From: RGIG9060 sp052173655 | Lineage (GTDB): Bacteria; Spirochaetota; Spirochaetia; Treponematales; Treponemataceae | DNA length: 64,000 nt | Assembly: GCA_052173655.1 (NCBI GenBank) | Contig: JBQMYD010000001.1 | Coordinates: 1 to 64,000, forward strand | Direction: 5' to 3' | Position numbers and translations under genes: made by a program | Part shown: positions 44,590 through 51,458 of the stretch, piece after piece | Numbering within the stretch: position 1 is the stretch's first letter | Layout of the letters: each line of letters opens with the position of its first letter | The notes under the pieces: generated by a model | Told to the model about the DNA's origin: nothing | What the model saw: only the letters and a program-made list of their open reading frames with translations | Databases searched by the model: none

Positions 44590-45783
44590 TTAGAACGAAC
44601 TGCGAATAATTCCGCCACCTAAAATGACAGGTTCTTCCACATCATAAAGTACCGCACTTTGTCCCGGAGCAATAGCCCTTTGAGGTGTGTCAAACGTTAT
44701 AATCCACGGTTGACCTTTATATTCATTTGCTTTTTCTTTTTCCGGAGTATACCTTTTTATCGTTGCAAGAACGGGTCGGCTTGCAAGTCTTATTTTTACC
44801 AAAGCTCTAATTTGTGAGTCTTGAGGAATTTCAATGTTTCCCGGCCATACGAAATCATCTGCAATAAGATTTTGCGCATTTAAAGATTCGCTTGGAGCTA
44901 AAACTATAATGTTGTTTTTTGCATCGATTGATTGAACATACACCGGTTCACCGGCTGCAACTCCAAGACCTCTTCTTTGCCCTATAGTATAGTGTTCTAT
45001 TCCCTTGTGTCTGCCCAAAACTTTTCCGTCAAGATCTACTATATCTCCCGGAATACCGGGTTTATCGGAAAAAATCAAATCAAAATATTCTTCCCCTATA
45101 AAATCCTGGCTCTCTTCACGATTTGCCGAATCCAAATTCAAATTCTTTGCAAGCTCTTTAACTTCCGTTTTTTTTATCGAAGCAAGAGGAAATCTTACCT
45201 TTTCCAATATGCTGGAAGAAACTCTGTAAATAAAATATGTTTGATCCTTTGCGATATCGGCTGCAGTTGCAATCATGTAAGGTCTTTCATTTGATCCGAA
45301 AATAGCCGATTTTGGTCTTACCACTTTTGCATAATGACCGGTGCAAAAAAAATCGTATTTTATACCTACTTCAGCAATGCCTGAAAGCAAAGCTCCAAAT
45401 TTTATTTCCCCGTTACACTGAATACACGGATTTGGAGTATGACCGTTTCTGTATTCTTCTTTAAAATAATTCATTACCTTTTGCTGATAAGCCTGTCTCA
45501 CATCTATTACGTGATATTCTATGTTTTGTTCCTTACAGAATTTTTTTACTTCTTCAATATTTTTGATTTCCAAAGGACTGTAACAACCTAACTTTAAATT
45601 TGTTTTTTTTGTGTTTTCAAAAATAGGATTGTAAGCTCCGTCCCAAATGCTCATAGTAACGCCGATTACCTTACATCCGCGATTTTTTAAAAGCATTGCG
45701 GTCAAAGTCGAATCTACCCCACCGCTCATGCCGACTATGACCGTATCTCCTGCTTGGGGCATATCTTGAATTTCGTACAGCAT
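44590..45783 (-). CDS. mnmA: tRNA 2-thiouridylase MnmA (variant without distal Cys)
   Basis: The roughly 397-residue protein has the PP-loop GMSGGVDSTLTAMLL near 18-32 and the TPNPCIQCNGEIKFGALL block (CxxC near 119-122). It continues with TGHYAKV, KDQTYFIYRV and the C-terminal HYTIGQRRGLG barrel of MnmA, which thiolates U34 of Lys, Glu and Gln tRNAs. In E. coli a second catalytic Cys lies in the GICFIGER segment; here the segment reads REESQDFIGEEYF and has none. ATG 45783 is chosen (TTG 45789 precedes). No ribosome site is visible. Confidence 0.93.
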   Translation of the reverse strand: MLYEIQDMPQAGDTVIVGMSGGVDSTLTAMLLKNRGCKVIGVTMSIWDGAYNPIFENTKKTNLKLGCYSPLEIKNIEEVKKFCKEQNIEYHVIDVRQAYQQKVMNYFKEEYRNGHTPNPCIQCNGEIKFGALLSGIAEVGIKYDFFCTGHYAKVVRPKSAIFGSNERPYMIATAADIAKDQTYFIYRVSSSILEKVRFPLASIKKTEVKELAKNLNLDSANREESQDFIGEEYFDLIFSDKPGIPGDIVDLDGKVLGRHKGIEHYTIGQRRGLGVAAGEPVYVQSIDAKNNIIVLAPSESLNAQNLIADDFVWPGNIEIPQDSQIRALVKIRLASRPVLATIKRYTPEKEKANEYKGQPWIITFDTPQRAIAPGQSAVLYDVEEPVILGGGIIRSSF

Positions 45784-45828
45784 AATCAAAGTTTATATAC
45801 AAGTAGAATTTTAATCAATTATTTACAA

Positions 45829-45969
45829 GGGCGTCCCCTGCCTTTGGGGCAGGTAGGTGCTTTCAGGGCTCTCTGTTCGCTCGGTATTTTTGCACACAAA
45901 TCATGTGCAAAAATGTACTGAGCAGCTGCATTCTAAAATGCAGCTACTCCCCCTTACAGCACCTGACGC
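45829..45969. repeat. Cloverleaf-like structured intergenic element
   Basis: About 140 bases, more GC-rich than the flanks, fold into nested stems. The outer stem is GCGTC (45831-45835) with GACGC (45965-45969). AGGTGCT (45855-45861) pairs with AGCACCT (45958-45964), and AGGG (45865-45868) with CCCT (45951-45954). Three hairpins lie within: CCTGCC/GGCAGG (45837-45853), a long arm with TTTTTGCACA/TGTGCAAAAA (45879-45923), and AGCTGCATT/AATGCAGCT (45924-45945). It sits between fba and mnmA. It resembles dispersed intergenic elements with GGGCGT ends, but I see only this copy. Confidence 0.6.
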
Positions 45970-46003
45970 ATTTCATTTTTAATTTTTTTATGTAAGACTA
46001 AAA

Positions 46004-46049
46004 CTAAAAAAAAGAGCTGTCAATATTTTTTTGACAACTCCTTTTTTTT
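46004..46049. terminator. Terminator after fba
   Basis: GAGCTGTCAA (46014-46023) pairs with TTGACAACTC (46031-46040), with one G-U pair. An A-tract on the left gives the T-tract for the minus-strand fba transcript, and a T-tract on the right would serve the other strand. Confidence 0.75.
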
Positions 46050-46091
46050 AATCCTGTTATAAATAATCCGTTAGATTAAGTTTTTAACAAA

Positions 46092-47096
46092 TTAATCCAA
46101 CCGGTTTGCAGAACCCAGAACTTCTATATTTTTTCTCATGTACATCTTTTTTAATTCCTCTCTTGCAGGTCCAAGATACTTTCTAGGATCAAATTCACCG
46201 GGGCTTTCAACAAAAACTTTTCGGATTGCGGCTGTCATAGCTAATCTACCGTCAGAATCGATATTTATTTTACAAACCGCCGATTTTGATGCCTTTCTTA
46301 GCTGCTCTTCCGGAATTCCAACCGAATCAGGAATTTTTCCGCCGAATTTTTCTATTTGTTCAACGTATTCATGAGGAACCGAGGAAGATCCGTGAAGTAC
46401 TATCGGAAATCCGGGAAGCCTTTTTTCAATTTCTTCAAGAATATCAAAAGCAAGTGGGGGTGGAATTAAAAGACCGTCGGCATTTCTTGTACACTGTTCC
46501 GGTTTAAACTTGCATCTTCCGTGTGAAGTTCCTATTGAAATAGCAAGAGAGTCAACTCCTGTTTTTGAAACAAAATCTTGCACTTCTTCCGGTCTTGTAT
46601 AATGACTTTCTTCTGCAGAAACATCATCTTCTACTCCGGCAAGTACACCGAGTTCTCCTTCTACCGTAACATAATCTTTTTGACTATGTGCAAAATCACA
46701 AACTTTTTTTGTAAGAGCAATATTTTCCTCGTAAGACAGAGAACTTCCGTCAATCATAACCGAAGAAAATCCCATTTCAATACAAGACTTACAAAGCTCA
46801 AAAGAGTCTCCGTGATCAAGATGAAGAACAATTTGAGGTTTTTCGCATCCAAGTTCCTTTGCATATTCTACAGCTCCCTGAGCCATGTAACGCAACAAGG
46901 TTTGATTTGCGTATTTTCTGGCTCCTGAAGATACTTGAAGAATTACCGGAGACTTTGTTTCAACACAGGCTTGTATTATAGCCTGCATTTGTTCCATGTT
47001 GTTAAAGTTGTATGCAGGAATTGCATAACCGCCTTTAATTGCCTTTGCAAACATATCTTTTGTGTTTACAAGACCTAATTCCTTATAAGAAGTCAT
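46092..47096 (-). CDS. fba: Class II fructose-bisphosphate aldolase
   Basis: The 334-residue zinc aldolase begins with AIKGGYAIPAYNFNN. The active-site block IVLHLDHGDSFELCKSCIEMGFSSVMIDGSSLSYEENI follows near 89-126, where His and Asp bind metal and substrate. TVEGELGVLAGVEDD carries a conserved Glu, and FPIVLHGSSSVP a zinc His. It splits fructose-1,6-bisphosphate in glycolysis. GGAGA precedes ATG 47096, and a promoter candidate lies at 47165-47193. It is divergent from the flaA pair. Confidence 0.96.
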   Translation of the reverse strand: MTSYKELGLVNTKDMFAKAIKGGYAIPAYNFNNMEQMQAIIQACVETKSPVILQVSSGARKYANQTLLRYMAQGAVEYAKELGCEKPQIVLHLDHGDSFELCKSCIEMGFSSVMIDGSSLSYEENIALTKKVCDFAHSQKDYVTVEGELGVLAGVEDDVSAEESHYTRPEEVQDFVSKTGVDSLAISIGTSHGRCKFKPEQCTRNADGLLIPPPLAFDILEEIEKRLPGFPIVLHGSSSVPHEYVEQIEKFGGKIPDSVGIPEEQLRKASKSAVCKINIDSDGRLAMTAAIRKVFVESPGEFDPRKYLGPAREELKKMYMRKNIEVLGSANRLD

Positions 47097-47112
47097 ATTC
47101 TCTCCTTTATCA

Positions 47113-47149
47113 AAAAAAGATAATCATCTATATATAAAAAAGATAATCA
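47113..47149. repeat. Two direct copies of a 14-mer upstream of fba
   Basis: AAAAAAGATAATCA occurs at 47113-47126 and again at 47136-47149, 23 bases apart (about two helical turns), within the fba leader. It could be an operator or chance AT-rich repetition. Confidence 0.35.
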
Positions 47150-47164
47150 CCGCCGATACAAATA

Positions 47165-47193
47165 ATTCTAAGGTCTAAATATAAAATAATCAA
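47165..47193 (-). promoter_or_regulatory. Candidate promoter of fba
   Basis: On the minus strand TTGATT (47193-47188) and TAGAAT (47170-47165) have a 17-base spacer. Confidence 0.45.
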
Positions 47194-47222
47194 TATAAAT
47201 ATCTAAAAAATACGAAAAGAGT

Positions 47223-47251
47223 TTGACAAACCTTAATTGAACAAATATAAT
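47223..47251 (+). promoter_or_regulatory. Perfect consensus sigma-70 promoter of flaA
   Basis: TTGACA (47223-47228) and TATAAT (47246-47251) have exactly 17 bases between them, about 75 bases before the first flaA ATG. No sigma-28 motif was seen. Confidence 0.8.
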
Positions 47252-47326
47252 CTACTTAAGATATACTAGGTGTTAAAAGCACAAATGTGTTTATTACTCT
47301 ATATATAAAAGTTTCTAAGGAGTGAG

Positions 47327-48052
47327 TTGATGAAACATAGAGTTTTTTTCAATGTGTCTCTGGTGTTGATGTTGGTTATTTTCTGCTTGCCTGTAATAGC
47401 TCAGCCCAGCACAAAAAGTGTCGAGACAGTCTTAATTGATGAGTTTGATGATCCTTCAGCTAATGAATGGACATGGAAGGTTAATGCAAGCCGCTTTATT
47501 GCTGAAGGTTACCCTAAGGTTACCTATACGCCGGCAATTCCTAATCCATTAAGAACTTTCCGTTCTCCTGATGCACCGGAAGCAAAGGTTTTGGGAGTGA
47601 AAGTTGCTTTTGATAGAAAAGGCGATAACTGGTTTGAAATTTATCCTACGAAAACAGGGGAAGACGGAAAAGAAGTAAATTATGAAATTCCGTTAAAAGG
47701 TATTACATCTCAGCTTGATTTTTGGGTTTGGGGAGCAAATTACCTTTATTCTCTTGATGTTCTTATTAGAGATGCGGATGGACGTGTAAATGTTGTTCCT
47801 GTCGGAACTTTAAATTACAACGGTTGGAGAAACCAAATTGTTAAGATTCCTGCAGGTATAAGACAGCAGTCAAGATTGCGTTCAGGTCCAAAAAATACTT
47901 CTTTTGTAGGTTTTAGAATCAAGACAAAGCCGACGGAGTTTGTAGATGATTTTGTTATTTATTTTGATAACTTAAAATATACTACGCATACATTGAGTGA
48001 TATTTATGACGGTTTTGAGCTTCGTGATTTAGATTTTGATAGTGCGGAATAA
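47327..48052 (+). CDS. flaA: Flagellar filament outer-layer protein FlaA (first copy)
   Basis: The 241-residue exported protein has a signal peptide at about 1-26 (LPVIAQP junction). It continues with LIDEFDDPSANEWTWKVNASRF, KVLGVKVAFDRKGDNWFEIYP and SQLDFWVWGANYLYSLDVLIRDADGR, all typical of spirochaete FlaA. FlaA coats the periplasmic FlaB filament core. The ATG pair at 47330 could also be used (MMKH), after AAGGAG. A second flaA begins 12 bases after the stop. Confidence 0.92.
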   Translation: MMKHRVFFNVSLVLMLVIFCLPVIAQPSTKSVETVLIDEFDDPSANEWTWKVNASRFIAEGYPKVTYTPAIPNPLRTFRSPDAPEAKVLGVKVAFDRKGDNWFEIYPTKTGEDGKEVNYEIPLKGITSQLDFWVWGANYLYSLDVLIRDADGRVNVVPVGTLNYNGWRNQIVKIPAGIRQQSRLRSGPKNTSFVGFRIKTKPTEFVDDFVIYFDNLKYTTHTLSDIYDGFELRDLDFDSAE

Positions 48053-48063
48053 GGGGAATATAG

Positions 48064-48801
48064 ATGAAAAGGTTTTTGGTAGTTTTATTAATTCTTTCGG
48101 TTGCATTTGCGGGTGTTTTTGCTCAGAGCAGTCCCAGTAACGATACCAGTTTGTCGGATCCTGATCCTGCTGTAGCTGGAGCTGATACTGCAAAACAATA
48201 TCTTAGGGAAGTTTCTGTTGATATGTTTGAACGTGAAGGGGTTTGGAGTGCAAAAATTTCTCCTGACAATGGAGTTATTTCCGCTCGTTTATTCAACGGT
48301 AGCCCTATTGCAAAAGAACCTATAGAAGAAACTGAAGCTCAAGGTATTAAGGATGAAAAGGTTTTGGGTGTAAAAACCGAGTTTTTAAAACGGGGTGTTA
48401 ATTCCTTTACAATAAAGGCTAATCGTCCTATTGCAATTGAAGGTGTAACAAAACAGCTTTCTATGTGGGTTGTAGGTCGCAATAAGCCGCATTCTTTGTT
48501 TGTTCTCTTACAGGATTATTTTGGAAATAGTTATGAAATTTACATGGGGACTTTGGATTTTTCGGGCTGGAAGCAAATGAAAGTGGCTATTCCACCTTCA
48601 CCTGATGGAATTCATGGAATAGTGCAGGCAAGTGCTTATCACGGAGACAGACCGGGGCTTAGTGTTGTAGGCTTCAGAGTTGATTGTGATCCGATGTTTG
48701 CAAAGGGTTCTTATTATCTTTATTTTGATGACTTGCGTGCTGTAACAGATTTGTACTCTGTAGAAAATCGTGATCAAGATGATATGGACGATAACTGGTA
48801 A
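48064..48801 (+). CDS. flaA: Flagellar filament outer-layer protein FlaA (second copy)
   Basis: A 245-residue paralogue with signal peptide to about residue 20 (VAFAGVFAQSS). Shared FlaA blocks are EGVWSAKISPDNG, KVLGVKTEFLKRGVNSFTIK, KQLSMWVVGRNKPHSLFVLLQD and YYLYFDDLRAVTDLYS. Two adjacent FlaA proteins are known in other treponemes, where they form the sheath in a heterogeneous ratio. It has a GGGGA ribosome site and a terminator at 48839-48873. Confidence 0.92.
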   Translation: MKRFLVVLLILSVAFAGVFAQSSPSNDTSLSDPDPAVAGADTAKQYLREVSVDMFEREGVWSAKISPDNGVISARLFNGSPIAKEPIEETEAQGIKDEKVLGVKTEFLKRGVNSFTIKANRPIAIEGVTKQLSMWVVGRNKPHSLFVLLQDYFGNSYEIYMGTLDFSGWKQMKVAIPPSPDGIHGIVQASAYHGDRPGLSVVGFRVDCDPMFAKGSYYLYFDDLRAVTDLYSVENRDQDDMDDNW

Positions 48802-48838
48802 GATTTTTACTCTATTTTTTAGTTAATTCTTATTTTAT

Positions 48839-48873
48839 AAAAAGCTCCGACTTTTTGTTTGGGGCTTTTTTTT
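48839..48873 (+). terminator. Terminator after the flaA pair
   Basis: AAAAAGCTCC (48839-48848) pairs with GGGGCTTTTT (48861-48870), with one G-U pair, and is followed by more T. It also lies at the 3' end of the convergent minus-strand gene. Confidence 0.8.
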
Positions 48874-49570
48874 ACGTGTTTTTTATTTTATAAAAGCAAA
48901 GATTCTTTTCTTTATGATCAATTTCCAGTAAGTTCATTTTTTTTAATACCCAAATAACCTTATTTGCTTCGTTTTTTACAGGAGAATTTTTTAAATCTTT
49001 GCTGCAAAAAATTTGTGGAATTGCTTTTGGTAGAATAGCAAGAAAATCCTCTTTTTTGTGAAAATGAATTTCTTTTCCAAAGTCTATAAGATTTTTATCT
49101 GTGATTAAATAATTTTTTTTAAATCTCCTGCTGTTTTGTTTTGATTGTACATTATCGTCTTTTATTGTTTTTGTTTTTTCTTGACTTATAGGAACGACTG
49201 TAAGACAAAAATTTTCATAATCGAATATTTTGTACAAAGAAAATATTTCTCCAAAAATTGAGAAAATGTTTTTCGTTTTAGGGCTTTTTCTTTTTTTTAA
49301 AATTACTCCGTTGTTATCAACTGTTTTTATAATTGTAGTGAGTGCCAATGGGTATATGATTGTAACTTTGTATTTTTGGTTAAGCAGGTCTTCTGTTTTT
49401 TTTGTTAGCGATGATAAATTAGAACTTTGTATTTCAAAAATTCTTTTATCATCAGTTACTACATCGCATATGTATTTTCCGATTTTTACTTCTGTTTTTC
49501 CGTCGTGTTTAAGAGAATAAATATTTTTTAATGTTTTGTGTAATGAACTTTCGTTATAAGTATTTATCAT
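48872..49570 (-). CDS. DUF8091-like protein with a possible nuclease-type fold
   Basis: The 232-residue cytoplasmic protein has an N-terminal part (about 1-60), KTEVKIGKYICDVVTDDKRIFEIQSSNLSSL, in which Glu, Asp and ExQ are spaced like a PD-(D/E)XK core. The IIYPLALTTIIKTVDNNG and PKTKNIF segments and a Lys-rich C-terminal part follow. I relate it tentatively to the DUF8091 family. Nuclease activity is not shown and the catalytic Lys is replaced by Gln. It is divergent from mraZ, with 159 bases between. Confidence 0.5.
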   Translation of the reverse strand: MINTYNESSLHKTLKNIYSLKHDGKTEVKIGKYICDVVTDDKRIFEIQSSNLSSLTKKTEDLLNQKYKVTIIYPLALTTIIKTVDNNGVILKKRKSPKTKNIFSIFGEIFSLYKIFDYENFCLTVVPISQEKTKTIKDDNVQSKQNSRRFKKNYLITDKNLIDFGKEIHFHKKEDFLAILPKAIPQIFCSKDLKNSPVKNEANKVIWVLKKMNLLEIDHKEKNLCFYKIKNT

Positions 49571-49657
49571 GAACAGTTTTTAAAATTATACTATACAAAT
49601 TTTCGGCAAAATAAAAAGAATATTTTAGTTTTTTTTATTAATTTTGTTTTAAAGGTG

Positions 49658-49685
49658 TTGATTTTAGTAAAATATAAGGTAAAAT
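49658..49685 (+). promoter_or_regulatory. Candidate promoter of the mraZ division cluster
   Basis: TTGATT (49658-49663) and TAAAAT (49680-49685) have a 16-base spacer, directly before the GTGG array that would overlap the transcription start. Confidence 0.45.
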
Positions 49686-49686
49686 G

Positions 49687-49728
49687 GTGGGTAAGTGGAA
49701 AATAGTGGTTTAAAGTGGTATAAAGTGG
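49687..49728 (+). promoter_or_regulatory. MraZ-box array (five GTGG boxes)
   Basis: GTGG occurs at 49687, 49695, 49705, 49715 and 49725; the last four are AGTGG at exactly 10-base spacing, ending one base before the mraZ start. MraZ in other bacteria binds several direct GTGG-type repeats with 10-bp phasing to repress its own operon. The last boxes replace an ordinary Shine-Dalgarno. Confidence 0.75.
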
Positions 49729-49729
49729 C

Positions 49730-50173
49730 ATGAATTTATTAACCGGTGAGTACAATAATTCAATTGATGAAAAAGGTAGAATTTCTTTTCCTGCAAAGCT
49801 TAGAAGTGCGGTAAATCAAAACGTACTTATTGTTACTAAAGGTTTAGATCGTTGCTTATGGCTTTTTACTTCCCTTGAGTGGGAGGATTTTCAAAGTAAG
49901 TTGATGAGTAATGCTTCTATGATGAATTCAAAAAATATGCAGGTTGTTCGCCATTTTGTAGCGCCGGCACAAGAAGTCGAATTTGATAAATCGGGACGTA
50001 TTTCAATTCCGCAGTCATTGAGAGAATATGCAAATCTGTCGAAAGAATGTACGGTTTTGGGAGTTGCAAAATATATTGAACTTTGGGATATGCAGGTTTA
50101 CAAAGATTATTTGGATGCAAGTGAAGTTTCTTTTCGTGAAGCTGCAGAAGGGTTTAACGATATTACTTTTTAG
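49730..50173 (+). CDS. mraZ: Transcriptional regulator MraZ
   Basis: The 147-residue protein has two AbrB-like swapped-hairpin repeats: LTGEYNNSIDEKGRISFPAKLRSA (about 3-26) and the second half EVEFDKSGRISIPQSLREYA (about 82-101), each with the DxKGR-type DNA-binding motif. It normally forms a ring and represses the division cluster it heads. ATG 49730 follows the GTGG array without a separate strong ribosome site. The rsmH gene follows 21 bases later. Confidence 0.95.
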   Translation: MNLLTGEYNNSIDEKGRISFPAKLRSAVNQNVLIVTKGLDRCLWLFTSLEWEDFQSKLMSNASMMNSKNMQVVRHFVAPAQEVEFDKSGRISIPQSLREYANLSKECTVLGVAKYIELWDMQVYKDYLDASEVSFREAAEGFNDITF

Positions 50174-50194
50174 TATGTCGAAAAGGATTTTGGG

Positions 50195-51157
50195 ATGGAA
50201 ATTGTTCATACGCCGGTGCTGTTAAATGAAACTTTAACGTATCTTTCTCCGATCGGTGAAAAATATGAGAACAATTGTTTTATGGTTGATTCAACTTTGG
50301 GGGAAGGAGGGCATTCAAATGCCTTTTTAAAACAGTTTGGAAATTTGCATATAGTCGGATTGGATGCCGATAAAAATATTCAGGCTCGTGCCAAAGAACG
50401 GTTAAAAATTTTTGGTGAACGGATGAGTTTTTACAACGGTTGGTTCAACGATTTTTATGCAGATTATCCTGATACATTGCCGAAGCCGGACATAATTTTG
50501 TTCGATTTGGGGATATCGGTTTTTCATTACGAAAGATCAAAGAGGGGATTTTCTTTTCGTTATGATGAAGAACTTGATATGAGATTAAATGATAGTGAAG
50601 GTCGGACAGCTGCCGATTTTGTAAACAAAATGAACGAAAAAGAGCTTGCTGATTTGATTTTCAACTACAGTGAAGAGCGTTATAGTCGCCGAATAGCCAG
50701 AAGTATCGTTGAGAAAAGGAATTTGGCACCTATAAGTTCTTCAAAGCAGCTGGCACAAATTATCTATTCAGCAGTTCCGAAAGATTACAGGTATGGAGCG
50801 ATTCATCCTGCGACGAAAACTTTTCAGGCCCTGCGGATAGCGGTGAATTCTGAGTTGAACAGGATTTCAGAAGCTTTGAATTTAGCTTTTGATTGTTTGA
50901 ATGTCGGCGGTAAGATGGGAGTTATTACATTTCATTCCGGTGAGGATAGAATTGTAAAAAATGTTTTTAAAACTTGGGCTAAAAAGTGTATTTGCCCTCC
51001 GGAGCAGCCGATATGTACTTGTGAGGGAAAGCCTTTGGTTGAGATTATAACAAAAAAGCCTGTTGCTCCTACTGACGAGGAAGTGAAAATGAATTTACCG
51101 TCACGAAGTGCAAAGCTTAGAGTTATTCGTAAGCTAAAAGATAGGGTGAGGAGTTAA
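50195..51157 (+). CDS. rsmH: 16S rRNA m4C1402 methyltransferase RsmH
   Basis: The 320-residue SAM enzyme shows HTPVLLNETLTYLSP, DSTLGEGGHSNAFLK (motif I), DIILFDLGISVFHYERSKRGFSF and the RsmH-typical NEKELADLIFNYSEERYSRRIARSIVEKR. TFQALRIAVNSELN and FHSGEDRIVK lie near the C-terminus. It methylates N4 of C1402 in 16S rRNA. It lies second in the division cluster; ftsL starts one base after its stop. Confidence 0.96.
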   Translation: MEIVHTPVLLNETLTYLSPIGEKYENNCFMVDSTLGEGGHSNAFLKQFGNLHIVGLDADKNIQARAKERLKIFGERMSFYNGWFNDFYADYPDTLPKPDIILFDLGISVFHYERSKRGFSFRYDEELDMRLNDSEGRTAADFVNKMNEKELADLIFNYSEERYSRRIARSIVEKRNLAPISSSKQLAQIIYSAVPKDYRYGAIHPATKTFQALRIAVNSELNRISEALNLAFDCLNVGGKMGVITFHSGEDRIVKNVFKTWAKKCICPPEQPICTCEGKPLVEIITKKPVAPTDEEVKMNLPSRSAKLRVIRKLKDRVRS

Positions 51158-51158
51158 A

Positions 51159-51455
51159 ATGAAAGAAAAAATTATAAAATTTTTCCAACGTCTTGGGATT
51201 TATTTGATTACCTTATCTATTCCTGCGTTTTTGGTGGTAGCTACGGTTCAATCAAGGCATTATGCAAAAATTGAAGACGATGTTACTGCTTTGGAAGATA
51301 TGCAGACAAAATTAATAGAAGCAAATAAGGCTTATGTAACGGACATAAGTATTCTTTCAAGTTCAGGAAGGATTGAAAAAATAGCCACCGAGGACTTGGG
51401 AATGCGGAAAGCTGATACAAAAGAAATAATAAGAGTTTCGATAAAGGAAAATTAA
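51159..51455 (+). CDS. ftsL: Cell division protein FtsL-like
   Basis: The 98-residue bitopic membrane protein has a short basic N-terminus, one helix at about 12-31 (LGIYLITLSIPAFLVVATVQ) and a periplasmic coiled coil (about 38-75) ending GRIEKIATEDLGMRKADTKEII, the usual FtsL end. It should form the FtsQLB complex at the septum. Recognition relies on topology, position after rsmH and that C-terminal motif. Confidence 0.85.
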   Translation: MKEKIIKFFQRLGIYLITLSIPAFLVVATVQSRHYAKIEDDVTALEDMQTKLIEANKAYVTDISILSSSGRIEKIATEDLGMRKADTKEIIRVSIKEN

Positions 51456-51458
51456 AAA

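Noticed and set aside
47281..47325. Second promoter (TATATATAA near 47302) before flaA
   Set aside because: No -35 partner at proper spacing; the perfect promoter at 47223 explains expression.
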